DNA from: Didymodactylos carnosus
Taxonomy: Eukaryota; Rotifera; Eurotatoria; Philodinida; Philodinidae
Reading direction: 5' to 3'
Assembly: GCA_905250885.1 (NCBI GenBank)
Contig: CAJNOQ010003180.1
Location: 1-21,132, forward strand
Length of the DNA: 21,132 nt
The notes beneath the pieces are model-generated. The model searched no databases. It saw only the letters and a program-made list of their open reading frames with translations, and had not been told where the DNA came from. Of the stretch, positions 10,549 through 18,914 are shown in pieces. Every line of letters begins with the position of its first letter. Position 1 is the first letter of the stretch. A program made the translations under genes and the position numbers.

Positions 10549-10975
10549 AGGTACCGCGGTGTGCACACGCGTGAATATCGTGAAATGAACTGCAGTCACA
10601 CGTGAACTTCGTAAAATGGTTGTGGGCACGCGTGAAAAATATATTCCACTTGTGACAACGCGTGAAAGCCTTCACGAAAACTTTTCGAGTCATATTTTTC
10701 GCACGTGGTCGCAGGTGAAAGTCGTGAAGTGTGTAGTGGCCACACCTGAATTTCTCACGTTAAAATTTCGGTAGAAAAATATCACTTGCGTACACGCGTG
10801 AAAACGTTTCGCGCTAATTTGATTGTATAAAATATCTTCACATTTATTCGCACGTCAGTTTTTCACGCAATCCATTTCGTGAATAATATTCACGCTTACC
10901 GCAAGCGACAAAATTCTTACGTTTCACGCGCGTCCACGTGTGAAAACTTTTACACGTATGAAATGTCGTGAAGAT
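10549..10975. repeat. Cluster of ACGCGTGAA / TTCACG motifs
   Basis: CACGCGTGAA or close variants (ACACGTGAA, CACACCTGAA, ACGTGTGAAAA) occur repeatedly on both strands at irregular spacing over about 430 bp. The block is distinct from its AT-rich surroundings. It could be a decayed satellite with a palindromic core (ACGCGT) or a cluster of protein-binding sites. Open frames on both strands through it are compositional. Confidence 0.55.
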
Positions 10976-11071
10976 TGAGCGGCAAGCATAAATACAGATT
11001 CTAATGAACACATGCGTGGAAGAAATTAGGTGAGGTAACATCGGTGAGGATGTGATACTCTATAGTGTGGT

Positions 11072-11095
11072 TGGATTAGTTTATAAACTAATCCA
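11072..11095. repeat. 24-bp perfect palindrome
   Basis: TGGATTAGTTTA is followed immediately by its exact reverse complement, with no spacer. It is not linked to a recognised gene. Confidence 0.75.
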
Positions 11096-11311
11096 GCATA
11101 TATGCCTCACCTGTAATCGGTTCCTTACCACAGAATTGTTTAGAGAGCAGTTTTTATCTGGAGAGATTAGGTGTTTCAGAAGAAGTGTGTAATTTTTAGT
11201 ACAAACATTGAAATATATTCGAGAAGTAACTGTATACAAATACAAATTCGAAACTTTAAAATTATGTACTTTCTGTCAACTTTGGATATTGAAGATAATA
11301 ATAATATTGAT

Positions 11312-11345
11312 TTGCTTTATCGTTTCCCTGGAAACGATAAAGCAA
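11312..11345. mobile_element. 34-bp palindrome, possible fused terminal repeats
   Basis: TTGCTTTATCGTTTCC and its exact reverse complement are separated by two bases. On the minus strand the palindrome begins directly after the codons for GHT of a FLYWCH finger, replacing the expected final histidine. Two terminal inverted repeats joined after loss of the element between them would look like this. Confidence 0.6.
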
Positions 11346-11528
11346 TGTATGACCTGCTTCTTCACGAATAATTAATTTGTCTTGTGAACATAATGATACT
11401 GAACTTGTACAACGTCTATCACGACAACGCCATTCATTCGGAGTTTTATGCTCTCGTTTTTTAGTATATTGATAATCTTTATAATTTAAAACTGGCTTAC
11501 CACGCTCAGTGAGAGTGAAATGTAACAT
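11346..11528 (-). pseudogene. FLYWCH zinc finger, truncated
   Basis: From the ATG at 11528 the frame reads FTLTERGKPVLNYKDYQY, then EWRCRDRRC and LIIREEAGHT, the pattern of a FLYWCH-type zinc finger: a GKP turn, aromatic YxY, W33, C35-x4-C40 and H60. The family's last ligand (HxH) would be residue 62, but coding identity stops at T61, where a 34-bp palindrome begins. The frame stays open through the palindrome and ends 27 codons later in low-complexity sequence. FLYWCH fingers bind DNA, and in invertebrates they are often fused to Mutator-like transposases, which may be the source. Either the domain is dead, or the palindrome lies in an intron that I cannot delimit. Confidence 0.65.
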
Positions 11529-11720
11529 TTTAGGAGAATTTTTGTGTACTCCCCTACTGAATATCCGTAAGTTTATATAGGATAGTGAGCTTTTTTTTAA
11601 GCATCCTAAACGGTTCTAAATTGTAGCCGTTTATATATTGTTAATTATTAGTGTTGGTCCTTTTACAAAGTTTATTAAATAAGTTTAAAAGCCAAATAAT
11701 TTAGCCTATGTGTGCATTTG

Positions 11721-11842
11721 AGGGACGAATCGAGAAGGGACGAATCAAGAAAAAAATTTTAAGGGACGAAATGAGAAGGGACGAATTGAGAATGAAAATT
11801 TACGAGGGACGAATTGAGAAATCAATTAGGGACGAATCGAGA
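11721..11842 (+). repeat. Six copies of 15-bp repeat AGGGACGAATYGAGA
   Basis: Copies start at 11721, 11736, 11762, 11777, 11805 and 11828. The first two pairs are directly joined, and the spacers between pairs or copies are AT-rich and 8-13 bases. Only the positions after GGGACGAA vary (TCGAG, TCAAG, ATGAG, TTGAG). A TATA-like TATTTATATA follows about 6 bases after the last copy. This could be a minisatellite or a binding-site array in front of the small spliced frame downstream. Confidence 0.85.
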
Positions 11843-11943
11843 GGACACCATATTTATATACGTTGGCGTTTCAGCAGAATATTCTAATCATTTGTCTTCT
11901 GTTCTTTACAAAAAGCAACAGAGCAAGAAAGAGGACAAAACCA

Positions 11944-12218
11944 ATGGACATGCTTTTTTGGTGCCTCGTAACCATATTGAATGTAAGTCAAAAACCTACC
12001 ATCGTTTTTCTTCATTTCTCTTTGCCCTTCCTTATAGATTAAGAAGAAAAGAACAGTCAATTTAAAAGTGAGTCTTGATTACAAATTAAATAATCGATTT
12101 ATGCGATTTTTTTCCTTATATATTTACTATAATTTTTTATCGTAAAATCATGTTCCTCTAGATAATCGTAAATTTTATCAATGTTCTTAAACAACATCAT
12201 TTGACAAGATACACATGA
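11944..12218 (+). CDS. Possible spliced micropeptide gene (41 aa)
   Basis: Two good intron-like segments are present: 11983-12037 (GTAAGT ... CTTCCTTATAG, 55 bp) and 12068-12161 (GTGAGT ... TTCCTCTAG, 94 bp). Joining 11944-11982, 12038-12067 and 12162-12218 keeps one frame. It starts at ATG with a hydrophobic MDMLFWCLVTIL, then a basic KKKR, and ends at a TGA. The total is 41 residues, which might be a secreted or membrane peptide. The first exon could instead belong to another upstream frame (ending PRNHIE), which would stop soon after splicing. No family is recognised. Confidence 0.25.
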
Positions 12219-12780
12219 CCAATTGTCTTTAATTTAACACTTTCGTCACCCAGAAAAGGACCGGAGGGAGTACAAAATTTTTCCTTATTTTAAGATATGG
12301 ACTATTCCAGCGTTGTGTACGTGATTCTCATACATAATGTGACTTCAGCACTGTTCTATCTGTCGACTTTTCTGTTTCTATAGATAGATACTCAGTGTTC
12401 CACTATGTTACTAAAACAGCAACATCATAAAAGCATTTAAAAGTGTAGGAAAACAAAAGCATGTCTTTGCGTACGCGACTTTTGGCTGGAGTGACCATAC
12501 CTCAATAAATAATGAATTCAGCTTTCAAAACTATGTGAATTCGTTTATAGTTATGCAATGCATTCCGCAAAAAATACACAGACATCAATTGATAAAATAA
12601 CAAAAGAAAAAAAGCTAAATAATCGAAGGGCTTTTTACATGACAATTTTTCAAATGATCGGCTTTTTTTCTTCTGAACGAAACAGCGGGACTTGCATCGT
12701 ACATCCATTAAGCATTCTATGAAACGCAATCAGCTGTACTCTGATACATGATTTATTTCAATTGGTCAAACCAATCATAA
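12219..12780. other. No gene seen
   Basis: AT-rich DNA with no splice-supported frame or recognised domain on either strand. A short perfect inverted repeat ATTGGT CAA ACCAAT lies just before the direct repeat at 12783. Confidence 0.4.
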
Positions 12781-12782
12781 TC

Positions 12783-12833
12783 GTGAGCTAAAACCTGCTA
12801 GCTCTTGAAGTCTTGTTAACTACTTGTTCAAGT
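12783..12833 (+). pseudogene. Degenerate copy of the exon at 13506-13681
   Basis: About 50 bp match 13557-13606 (GTGAGCTAAA...CCTGC...CTCCTGAAGTCTTG-type sequence) with a few substitutions and small indels. The extra A after GTGAGCTAA breaks the frame that is open in the other copy, so this one is dead. Confidence 0.6.
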
Positions 12834-13457
12834 AAGGTGCTCCAAATTAGAAAGGTAGGCGTAAAGGTAGATTTCCACAAAACATACATCATTGGATAGA
12901 GCTCATCGAGCTGATTCTGAATATCGCCTTTTCATCGAGTTCGATCAAGTTTTGGAGGAGAAATCTTCAAAATATCACAAGAGTCGGAAAAAGTGAAAAA
13001 GTGAGTGTTATAGAAAAAATCAAGATTTGACCGTTTTCCATTCACTCTAGGTTTTCGAAACCATTTTATTCCGATTTAGCATCAAAAAGTGAGTATAGCC
13101 ATGTGGGTTTGACAGTAGTTCATCGTTCTGATGTGTGCGATTGACTGAGAGTTACAGGCAGAATTCCGACTTTACTACACTAACGATAACTTTTCTCAGC
13201 GGGGATGCAAAAGTTTTCAAAAGCGATGCGTAACTTTGTACATCATCGACGGCGGTTCGAATGATGTGTGCTAGTTGGGACTAATTCTTGAATAAAAAGA
13301 CTTCATGCATTTGCGGAAAGACGGTGTCCAAACGCCCGTTGGTGAACTTAGTCCGTCATGCTCGCAGACATACGGACAGCTGGACGAGCTGTGTCCAACT
13401 ATGTATATTTCGAGGAAACCTATTATTATGCTTATCTTTCGAAGTTGAAGCACCTCA

Positions 13458-13492
13458 CTTGCTGCAACCTCGAAATTACTTGAATAGGTTCT
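13458..13492 (+). repeat. Direct repeat of 13608-13643
   Basis: Both copies contain AACCTCGAAATTACTTGAA flanked by similar bases and encode LLxPRNYL in the matching frames. They are 150 bp apart. This looks like a local duplication of part of an exon. Confidence 0.6.
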
Positions 13493-13505
13493 TTTATATA
13501 CATAG

Positions 13506-13681
13506 TCGATGTGAAAAACACTACGATGATTGCTGAACGCACCAAGTTCTTGGCCCGTGAGCTAAACCTGCAAGCTCCTGAAGTCTTGTTAACTACTTGT
13601 CAAGCAAACTTGTTAGAACCTCGAAATTACTTGAAAGATTTCGCAAGAACCCAAGAAGTTGACTTCAATAACATGAAGTAG
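13506..13681 (+). CDS. Coding-like exon, unrecognised
   Basis: After an acceptor-like TTTTATATACATAG the frame is open through an internal ATG (13526): MIAERTKFLARELNLQAPEV continues with LLTTCQANLLEPRNYLKDF and stops at TAG (13679-13681). Composition is balanced and protein-like, unlike the AT-driven frames nearby. Pieces of it are duplicated at 12783-12833 and 13458-13492, so it probably belongs to a repeated family or an element. No domain is recognised. A small Cys/His-rich frame (CICGK ... RHARRH) lies upstream at about 13300-13370 and could be an earlier exon. Confidence 0.35.
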
Positions 13682-13750
13682 GGATATATCACTTATGCGG
13701 TGAGATCTGTGATCAATCTGTCACAACCTTAAATATAATCGCCTTTTTAG

Positions 13751-14040
13751 AATCATCGTCAGAAATGGATTTGAATATAACTACTACGCATATCTGGTCT
13801 GGGACACAGCAACAGTACGTGTTGCTCAAAGGTCCTCCCTCTCAAAGCTATGCGTACGTGTTTGCCGACTCGTTCATTCTTTCGTTCGATGTTGTCAACA
13901 ATCAGATTGATCAAATCATTAATAATACTGATCTATTCAGTTCTGCTCCAATAATACCCCACGCGGTCGATATCACCGATTCATCGGGGATCCTTGTCTG
14001 TTTTTTTATATTCCTTTTTAAAATAGTTCTACCGCTCTAA
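13751..14040 (+). CDS. Hypothetical protein fragment
   Basis: An acceptor-like CCTTTTTAG (ending 13750) precedes a frame with ATG at 13765. It reads IWSGTQQQYVLLKG, then AYVFADSFILSFDVVNNQI and PIIPHAVDITDSSGILVCF, then a hydrophobic run to a stop. The PHAVDI...GI pattern resembles repeat units of large bdelloid membrane proteins of unknown function. That is a weak recollection, not a firm match. The break after VCF suggests truncation. It does not join in phase to the preceding exon at 13506-13681. Confidence 0.35.
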
Positions 14041-14452
14041 CTTCCTCTATTTGAAGAGAGATGTCACTTCCTAACACCTCCTCTCTAACACCAGATGAGC
14101 GATGCATCTGCTCATCGTTAATTATATCAAAAGAAACGAAATTTAAAGTCAACCGAAAATAGAGAAAATTCAGAATCAAGCATAAATCAAGTAAAACTCA
14201 AAATTAGATGAAAATGCAAATCAAACGTGTATTGAAACATATTACAAACGCGGTAAGTTTGTGAACTTGAATATCTTAAAACATTCTGGAAAATAATCGT
14301 GTTTATATCAATTGTCAGCATGCTGGAGAGGTTTGGGGTGTAGTTGGAACGCTTGCGTGTTATTTTGTTCAGCGGTCGATCAATACAATACACTGCCACT
14401 TGTAATTATTGATTAATCACATATAATATTGTTGTTTGTAATGGTTAAATAT

Positions 14453-14466
14453 CACATGTGACGTCA
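14453..14466. promoter_or_regulatory. Overlapping E-box and CRE palindromes
   Basis: CACATGTG (14453-14460) overlaps TGACGTCA (14459-14466), which is a perfect cAMP-response-element consensus. Both are classical bZIP/bHLH binding sites. No clear gene start is placed beside them, so a chance occurrence is possible. Confidence 0.3.
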
Positions 14467-14746
14467 TCGGTAGTATCATTGCTAATCATAACGTATGTAT
14501 CTGCATGCTAATGAATTTCCTACATAATACTCAATCAATATTATTCATTCAAGTATTTTTATTTGGTTTCATATTCAATTAGTGTTGTTAATAATACTAT
14601 AACTACCATCGTGTGAATATTTTTTTCATTACTTTATGTAAAGCCGTTGCCATGTGTATATCATTTTCTAACCTGATGAATAATTCTTCGTTTAGTGGGA
14701 TGTTTGGAATCAATTAAGTGTTTTTAATACTGTTATTATTCAATAA

Positions 14747-14971
14747 TTAAATATCGTGCACAATAATAATCATAAAATAATCTCTTGACCATGCAAAATT
14801 TCGTAAAGAAAATGTGAACCAGTTACAAAGGTCGGCATTATCTAAACGACATAATAACATATCCAGTTCCATGTAAAACACTAATGATATACCATTCCTC
14901 GCATAAATCATACTATAAATCACACCAAATAATAAATATAAGTAATTTGAACGAGATCTAACAACGTTCAT
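14747..14971 (-). CDS. Unrecognised 74-codon frame
   Basis: The frame has an ATG start (14971) and a hydrophobic, possibly membrane-spanning segment (YLYLLFGVIYSMIY), followed by MELDMLLCRLDNADLCNWF. It lies just beyond the 3' tail of the LINE on the same strand. No family is recognised. It may be a remnant of the interrupted element or chance. Confidence 0.2.
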   Translation of the reverse strand: MNVVRSRSNYLYLLFGVIYSMIYARNGISLVFYMELDMLLCRLDNADLCNWFTFSLRNFAWSRDYFMIIIVHDI

Positions 14972-15005
14972 AATATGGAATTAGGTGAGTGATGTGTTTT
15001 TCTTG

Positions 15006-15718
15006 TTTTCATTTTCATTTCATTTCATTTTATTTAGCTTAAATCTAAGCAGGGAAACAGGAAAAGCCCCCGACTTGTAAAATACTGCTCCCAAAAATCT
15101 TTCCAAATAAGAACGCACAAAAAAAACAAAATAAAACAGAGACAAGGTACAATAAACAACAAGTAAAGTTAGAATAACGTTTTGAACATCCAATAGAACA
15201 ATAAACATTTACATTTAGCAACAGAGATGAGCGCGTAGGCGAGCTTTAAAGACTGGTAAAGAAACAACAGTAGCATTAGAAGTGTTAGTAGGATCAGGAT
15301 TGCTGATGACATGCTGCGGAAGTTTGTTCCATTCGTCCGCTGTTAAGTAGAAGAATGATCCCTGTACACTTTTCAATGATGTGAAAGGAACAAGCACCGG
15401 GAAAGGATTTTGGTTTAGACGAAGACTGACTCTTGTATCACGCATAGAAATGATACATAGAGGAGAGATGTCGAATAACAGTTTATAAAAGTGTAGAAGA
15501 CGAAAGTAGCGTCTACGGGAGACAAGGTCTGGCAACTTTAGTTTAGGAAGAAGGTCATCACCGTTAGAATGGAAGTCACACGAAATCATCCATGCCGCTA
15601 GCCTGTGCGTAGAAGCTAGCCTAGAATAGAAAGACGTAAACAAACTATCGTAAACAATTAACCCATAGTCTATAGCACTCAATATGCCTAGACGACGTCT
15701 AAGCGAAATAACTAGTCT
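15006..15718 (-). mobile_element. 5'-truncated LINE (non-LTR retrotransposon)
   Basis: On the minus strand the coding part shows the C-terminal region that follows reverse transcriptase in many LINEs: AIDYGLIVYDSL, then LLPKLKLPDLVSRRRYFRLL, then SFFYLTADEWNKLPQHVI, ending FKARLRAHLCC. After the stop come about 200 bp of 3' UTR, an AATAAA-type signal and a tail of AAATG-like repeats (15009-15030). The polymerase itself is absent, as in a typical 5'-truncated insertion. The 5' junction lies near 15718, inside a gypsy integrase. No clear target-site duplication was found. Confidence 0.7.
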
Positions 15719-16030
15719 GTCTACATGCATAACTTCGAACACGCCTTGCGGTGGTTCTTGATTTTGTAAGAGACGGAGCTGCTTCCGTCGTTGTGTGTTG
15801 AATTGGGTACATTTTTGACAGGATCGAAGATACTTTTGTATGGATTCAAACATATTTATCCAGTAATATTTATTTCTAATTTTGTGATATGTTCGACGCA
15901 CACCAAAATGGCTACTGAACGGGTGATCATGATATGCAAATACGATTTCGGGTTGTATTTTTGTTGGTATCCAGGATAATTTTAATTTTGTTGAGCCACC
16001 TCTTTCAATTAATTTTATATAGTATATCAT
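15215..16030 (-). pseudogene. In-frame gypsy integrase / LINE chimera
   Basis: One 271-codon frame joins two unrelated elements. Residues 1-104 are a Ty3/gypsy integrase N-terminal HHCC domain (H34, H41, C71, C74; HFGVRRTYHKIRNKYYW) reaching the PPQGVFEVMHVD lead-in to the catalytic core. Residues 105-271 are the C-terminal part of a LINE protein. The integrase catalytic triad and the reverse transcriptase are both missing, so no known enzyme activity is expected. The in-frame fusion is probably accidental. The first codons also arise from a frameshift within the gypsy part. Confidence 0.7.
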
Positions 16031-16270
16031 CTTGAACGATGTCTGATGAATATTTGTGTGGATCTTTATTCATTTGCTGTATTCTAGCTTGGATAATTAT
16101 ATCTTTTTGTTGCTCATTTCTAATGCGTCCCATACTGAAATCAATTATTGAGCGATGGTAATGTTGTGGGTAATGGATTATTTGTTTGTATAATTGATAT
16201 ATCGTTTACTGTACTTGTTGTTATTATTGGATTTGTTGCCTTCTGCGTTTTCGATCATGTCATAATTGTA
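15719..16270 (-). pseudogene. Ty3/gypsy pol fragment (linker and integrase zinc domain)
   Basis: Upstream of the 271-codon frame, other minus-strand frames continue the same element: a Thr/Asn-rich linker (PIITTSTVNDISIIQTNN), then MGRIRNEQQKDIIIQARI and SSDIVQDDILYKI, as found just before the integrase zinc domain in gypsy pol. Frameshifts lie near 16015 and 16130, and an in-frame TGA sits further up in what would read MT(stop)SKTQK. The element is decayed. No reverse transcriptase, RNase H or LTR was recognised in the window. Confidence 0.65.
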
Positions 16271-16322
16271 TTGGGCGATGTGTCTGATTGCAACTGTTAG
16301 CTCATTTGTTAGCCCTCCGATG

Positions 16323-16362
16323 CTGGGATAGCTAGTAAACAGGGGAAATGAGTTCAATCCCA
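16323..16362 (+). repeat. tRNA-like A/B-box remnant (possible SINE head)
   Basis: ATAGCTAGT resembles part of a pol III A box and GAGTTCAATCCC resembles a B box (GGTTCRANTCC). They are too close for a whole tRNA and the acceptor stem is absent. It could be an internally deleted tRNA-derived SINE. Confidence 0.25.
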
Positions 16363-16817
16363 CGCCTCTGTGAATAAGCCGAGACCAGCATCTAGTGGAA
16401 TCCGGAAAAGCTAAACAAAATCTGCTGCGAGAAAGGAAATCACAAACCTTTGCTGAATAAATGTCAAAGTGAACTTGTGAAGACGATATTGTATCTCTTT
16501 AATGTGTATTTAATACGAGTAGAAAGAAAAATAACAATAAAACAGTGTTTAAAAATCTTTAAATATTTGTGTAGTGCTAGATCCAGTTTTTTACGGGGTT
16601 TCATTTGGTATAAAATTCATTAGGTACCTACTTTAAAATCACGTAGTTACCCTCCTGGAAAAAGGTTATGCAACACGCTGTATATACCAGGTATTTACTT
16701 TTATCTACTTTTATTAGCAAATATTTAGTTGTAGATAGTGAGGAGCGAAGACATGATTTTATAAATAAAAGTGTCCAATATATTTGTTTTTAGATTTCAA
16801 CATATTATTTTAGACAC

Positions 16818-17126
16818 ATGGCACCAATTACTCGTTCGAAATCAAAGCAGCAGCCACAACAGCAAATAAATACAGATAATGCCAACGATTCAGGCGATAT
16901 TTCGGGGTTTTTTCACCACAGCAACAACAGACTTCAACAGATGATAATTCAATGAATGGTTCAGACTATGAATTTGATTATGAAATCGCTAAATCTGTTG
17001 GACATGAAAAAGAAAACATTAGAAGAAGTTGTCTCCGCCTTTTCGTTCTTGGCTGGTGCACCAGTGCTTCGTAAAAAAACTTGGAAAAAAGAAAAACCAA
17101 ACGAAAACCATGCAGAATCTCTATAA
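16818..17126 (+). pseudogene. Gag-like N-terminal fragment, frameshifted
   Basis: The ATG frame MAPITRSKSKQQPQQQ continues for 45 codons. The next frame carries a matching Gln/Asp-rich sequence (PQQQQTSTDDNSMNGSDYEF), and a third frame continues KKKTLEEVVSAFSFLAG to a TAA at 17126. Shifts near the T6 run at about 16909 and near 17010 are needed to join them. The start resembles the TRS-rich beginning of retrotransposon gag proteins, but no zinc knuckle is seen. The assignment is tentative. Confidence 0.3.
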
Positions 17127-17579
17127 ATGAACATTTGGTTGTATAAGAGTAACCACAGAACGCAGACGTTTATATTGTCGATATCAAGAAAAACAAAAAG
17201 AGAGAAAACATTGCAACTAGAACAGATTGCATATAAGTTCAGCTGGTGAGGTCAAAATTTTTATGGTTTTATTTGTTCGAACAAATCCTTCGAGTACATT
17301 AGAAATAAGCTTTTCAAAAAATCGAAGATTTTTAACGGCTCTGAACGTGTATTGGTTCGCGCACCGAACCAGTTAAACCCTAGTTCGTTCAATATTGAAA
17401 TACCACTACAAATTATTTCTTTTAAAGTAAGATGAATCAGATAGAATGGAAAAGGGTAAACAACTCTAATATCCGTGATGAAAAAACTCGAATAGTATGA
17501 TGATCATTTGCTCCAGATAACACCAGGTCACCTACAAGTAGACAAAAGAAATATTAGCTTGAATTTTGTTATGTAACTT
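17127..17579. other. No gene seen
   Basis: AT-rich DNA. A short inverted repeat GGTTCG ... CGAACC lies at about 17354-17371. Sequence downstream of the transposase intron on the minus strand stops after three codons (17579 onward). Confidence 0.35.
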
Positions 17580-17630
17580 CTGAGAGTCAATTAAAAGAAT
17601 TAGGGGTCAGTTGGTCTCAAACCGATTTAC

Positions 17631-18312
17631 CTTCTCTTTCACACTTGCTGCAACCGTATGCACCGTTGAATGCACCAAGATTTTGAATCATACTTTGTGC
17701 AGATTTATTGCACGCTAAACCAATTAAAAACACTGATAAAGGAACAGAAAAACCATCTTGTGAAGCTAGAAAGTATTCAGTTGAGTTTTCCAAAAGTTTG
17801 AGCTCCTCAGAGATCTTTGAGATAACTTCACGTATTTGATATTTGTCTAGCTTCTTTTTTTCCATGCCAAATCGCTGCTATAACTGAATTTTTTATATGA
17901 AATTGGTGTTTTCTTTTAATTTCGTTAATTATGACTGTAAAAATCCATAAGGATTTGTTTGAAGAATTTGATACTTGAATGCCATCACCATTCATGATGA
18001 GTGTTAAGAAAGTTTCATTTTCTTCGTTCAAAATACGCTGATAACACTGACCGTCAGTAATATCTTTAATTACTGCTGACCTGGTTTCAATTCCTCTAGC
18101 GAAAGAACCAGAAGTAGAAGGAGAGTTTTTAGCCATTGAAGGAATACATAAATTTTTTTCTGTCATTAGAATTTCTGTTAGCTGCTGTTTAATAGAAAAC
18201 TGATAGAAAAATAAAGCTTTTCATCAGAACCAACTTTTAGAGTGCAGGATGGATTGCTACATTTCTTATCGGATAGAGAGGTCTTTGTACATTTTGGACA
18301 AATATATATATA
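17631..18312 (-). pseudogene. Tnp2/CACTA-like transposase, frameshifted
   Basis: Three minus-strand frames together read like the middle of a Tnp2-type (EnSpm/CACTA) transposase. The first is a zinc-ribbon-like CPKC ... CSNPSC segment (about 18300-18240). The second is ILNEENETFLTLIMNGDGIQ, SSNKSLWIFTVIINEI and AAIWHGKK. The third is SVFLIGLACNKSAQSMIQNL and FNGAYGCSKCEREG. The first break lies near 18200-18225. The second is a one-base gain in an A7 run near 17852-17858. The block ends at a good donor GTAAAT (17630) with an acceptor CTCTCAG 51 bp on, but the next exon stops after three codons. The upstream part of the first frame is low-complexity and probably non-coding. The element is inactive. 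Confidence 0.65.
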
Positions 18313-18644
18313 TCCAAAAGAACAAAAACATATGACGTAAAAGGAAAAGAAATAGATAACCAAAGATGATGCAATATATAGACCTAGAATAATATAGTGA
18401 TCACAACTAAACGGAAAAAAACAATGAACGAATAAAATAGACAAAATGAAAAAAGAATGAAAATAGACGAAATTGAAAAATAGAGACAAAAAGTAAACCA
18501 CAGTCAGTATGATACTAAAAGATCGCGCATACATACATATACATATAAGACAAAAAATAAAAAATGAATACTAAAGAAAAAACTAAAGGACTAGAACATT
18601 AAGTATCTAGACTTAACATTGACAGATAAATAATCTTTGAAAAC

Positions 18645-18914
18645 ATGGCGGTTAATTATAGAAAACCAACAATATTATCATTGGGTATTGGTCCATGTCA
18701 AGGGAAAACAACATTGTTAAATCATTTATTTTTATCAAAATTTGTAAAAACAGTTAAAAGTATTTATTTTCAACAAATAATTGATATTGATTGTGGTTAT
18801 TCCTTTTCTGAAAGAAGCATTATTTTTCGGAAAATTTTGCATCCCGCCTTATTATGGGATTCGTTCTCGATATGCTTTATATTTTTCGAGAATAATTTAG
18901 GGAGGGATACATAA
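18645..18914 (+). pseudogene. P-loop fragment of a large GTPase-like protein
   Basis: The ATG frame starts almost at a nucleotide-binding loop (LGIGPCQGKTTLLNHLF), followed by SIYFQQIIDIDCGYSF. This resembles the beginning of the GTPase domain in URGCP/very-large-inducible-GTPase-like proteins that are numerous in bdelloids. The first glycine of the loop is one residue further away than in the standard GxxxxGKT. After GYSF the sequence loses family character (no DxxG motif) and ends in a hydrophobic tail. The rest of the gene, both the N-terminal region and the domain body, is missing. Its last 38 bases overlap the 3' end of the ADP-ribosyltransferase gene on the other strand. Confidence 0.5.

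Noticed and set aside
10620-10630. Bdelloid-type telomeric repeat (TGTGGG)
   Set aside because: Only isolated single occurrences here and near 13101 and 16161; no tandem array.
14187-14399. Minus-strand 70-codon frame with fairly coding-like composition
   Set aside because: It starts at GTG, has no family match and no clear splice sites, so it is not supportable as a gene.
16300-16400. A tRNA gene (GAGTTCAATCCC looks like a T arm)
   Set aside because: The A-box-like and B-box-like motifs are too close, and no acceptor stem or anticodon arm can be formed. Only a SINE-like remnant is plausible.
16480-16790. LTR of a gypsy element upstream of the gag-like frame
   Set aside because: No second copy, primer-binding site or polypurine tract could be identified in the window.
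17848-17862. Programmed ribosomal frameshift at the A7 run of the transposase
   Set aside because: The needed shift is +1, not the -1 typical of A-rich slippery sites. There is a second unrelated frame break upstream, so decay is simpler.
18315-18534. Membrane-protein N-terminus joined to the zinc-ribbon part of the transposase
   Set aside because: The hydrophobic stretch is a by-product of T-rich low-complexity DNA on the minus strand and has no counterpart in the transposase family.
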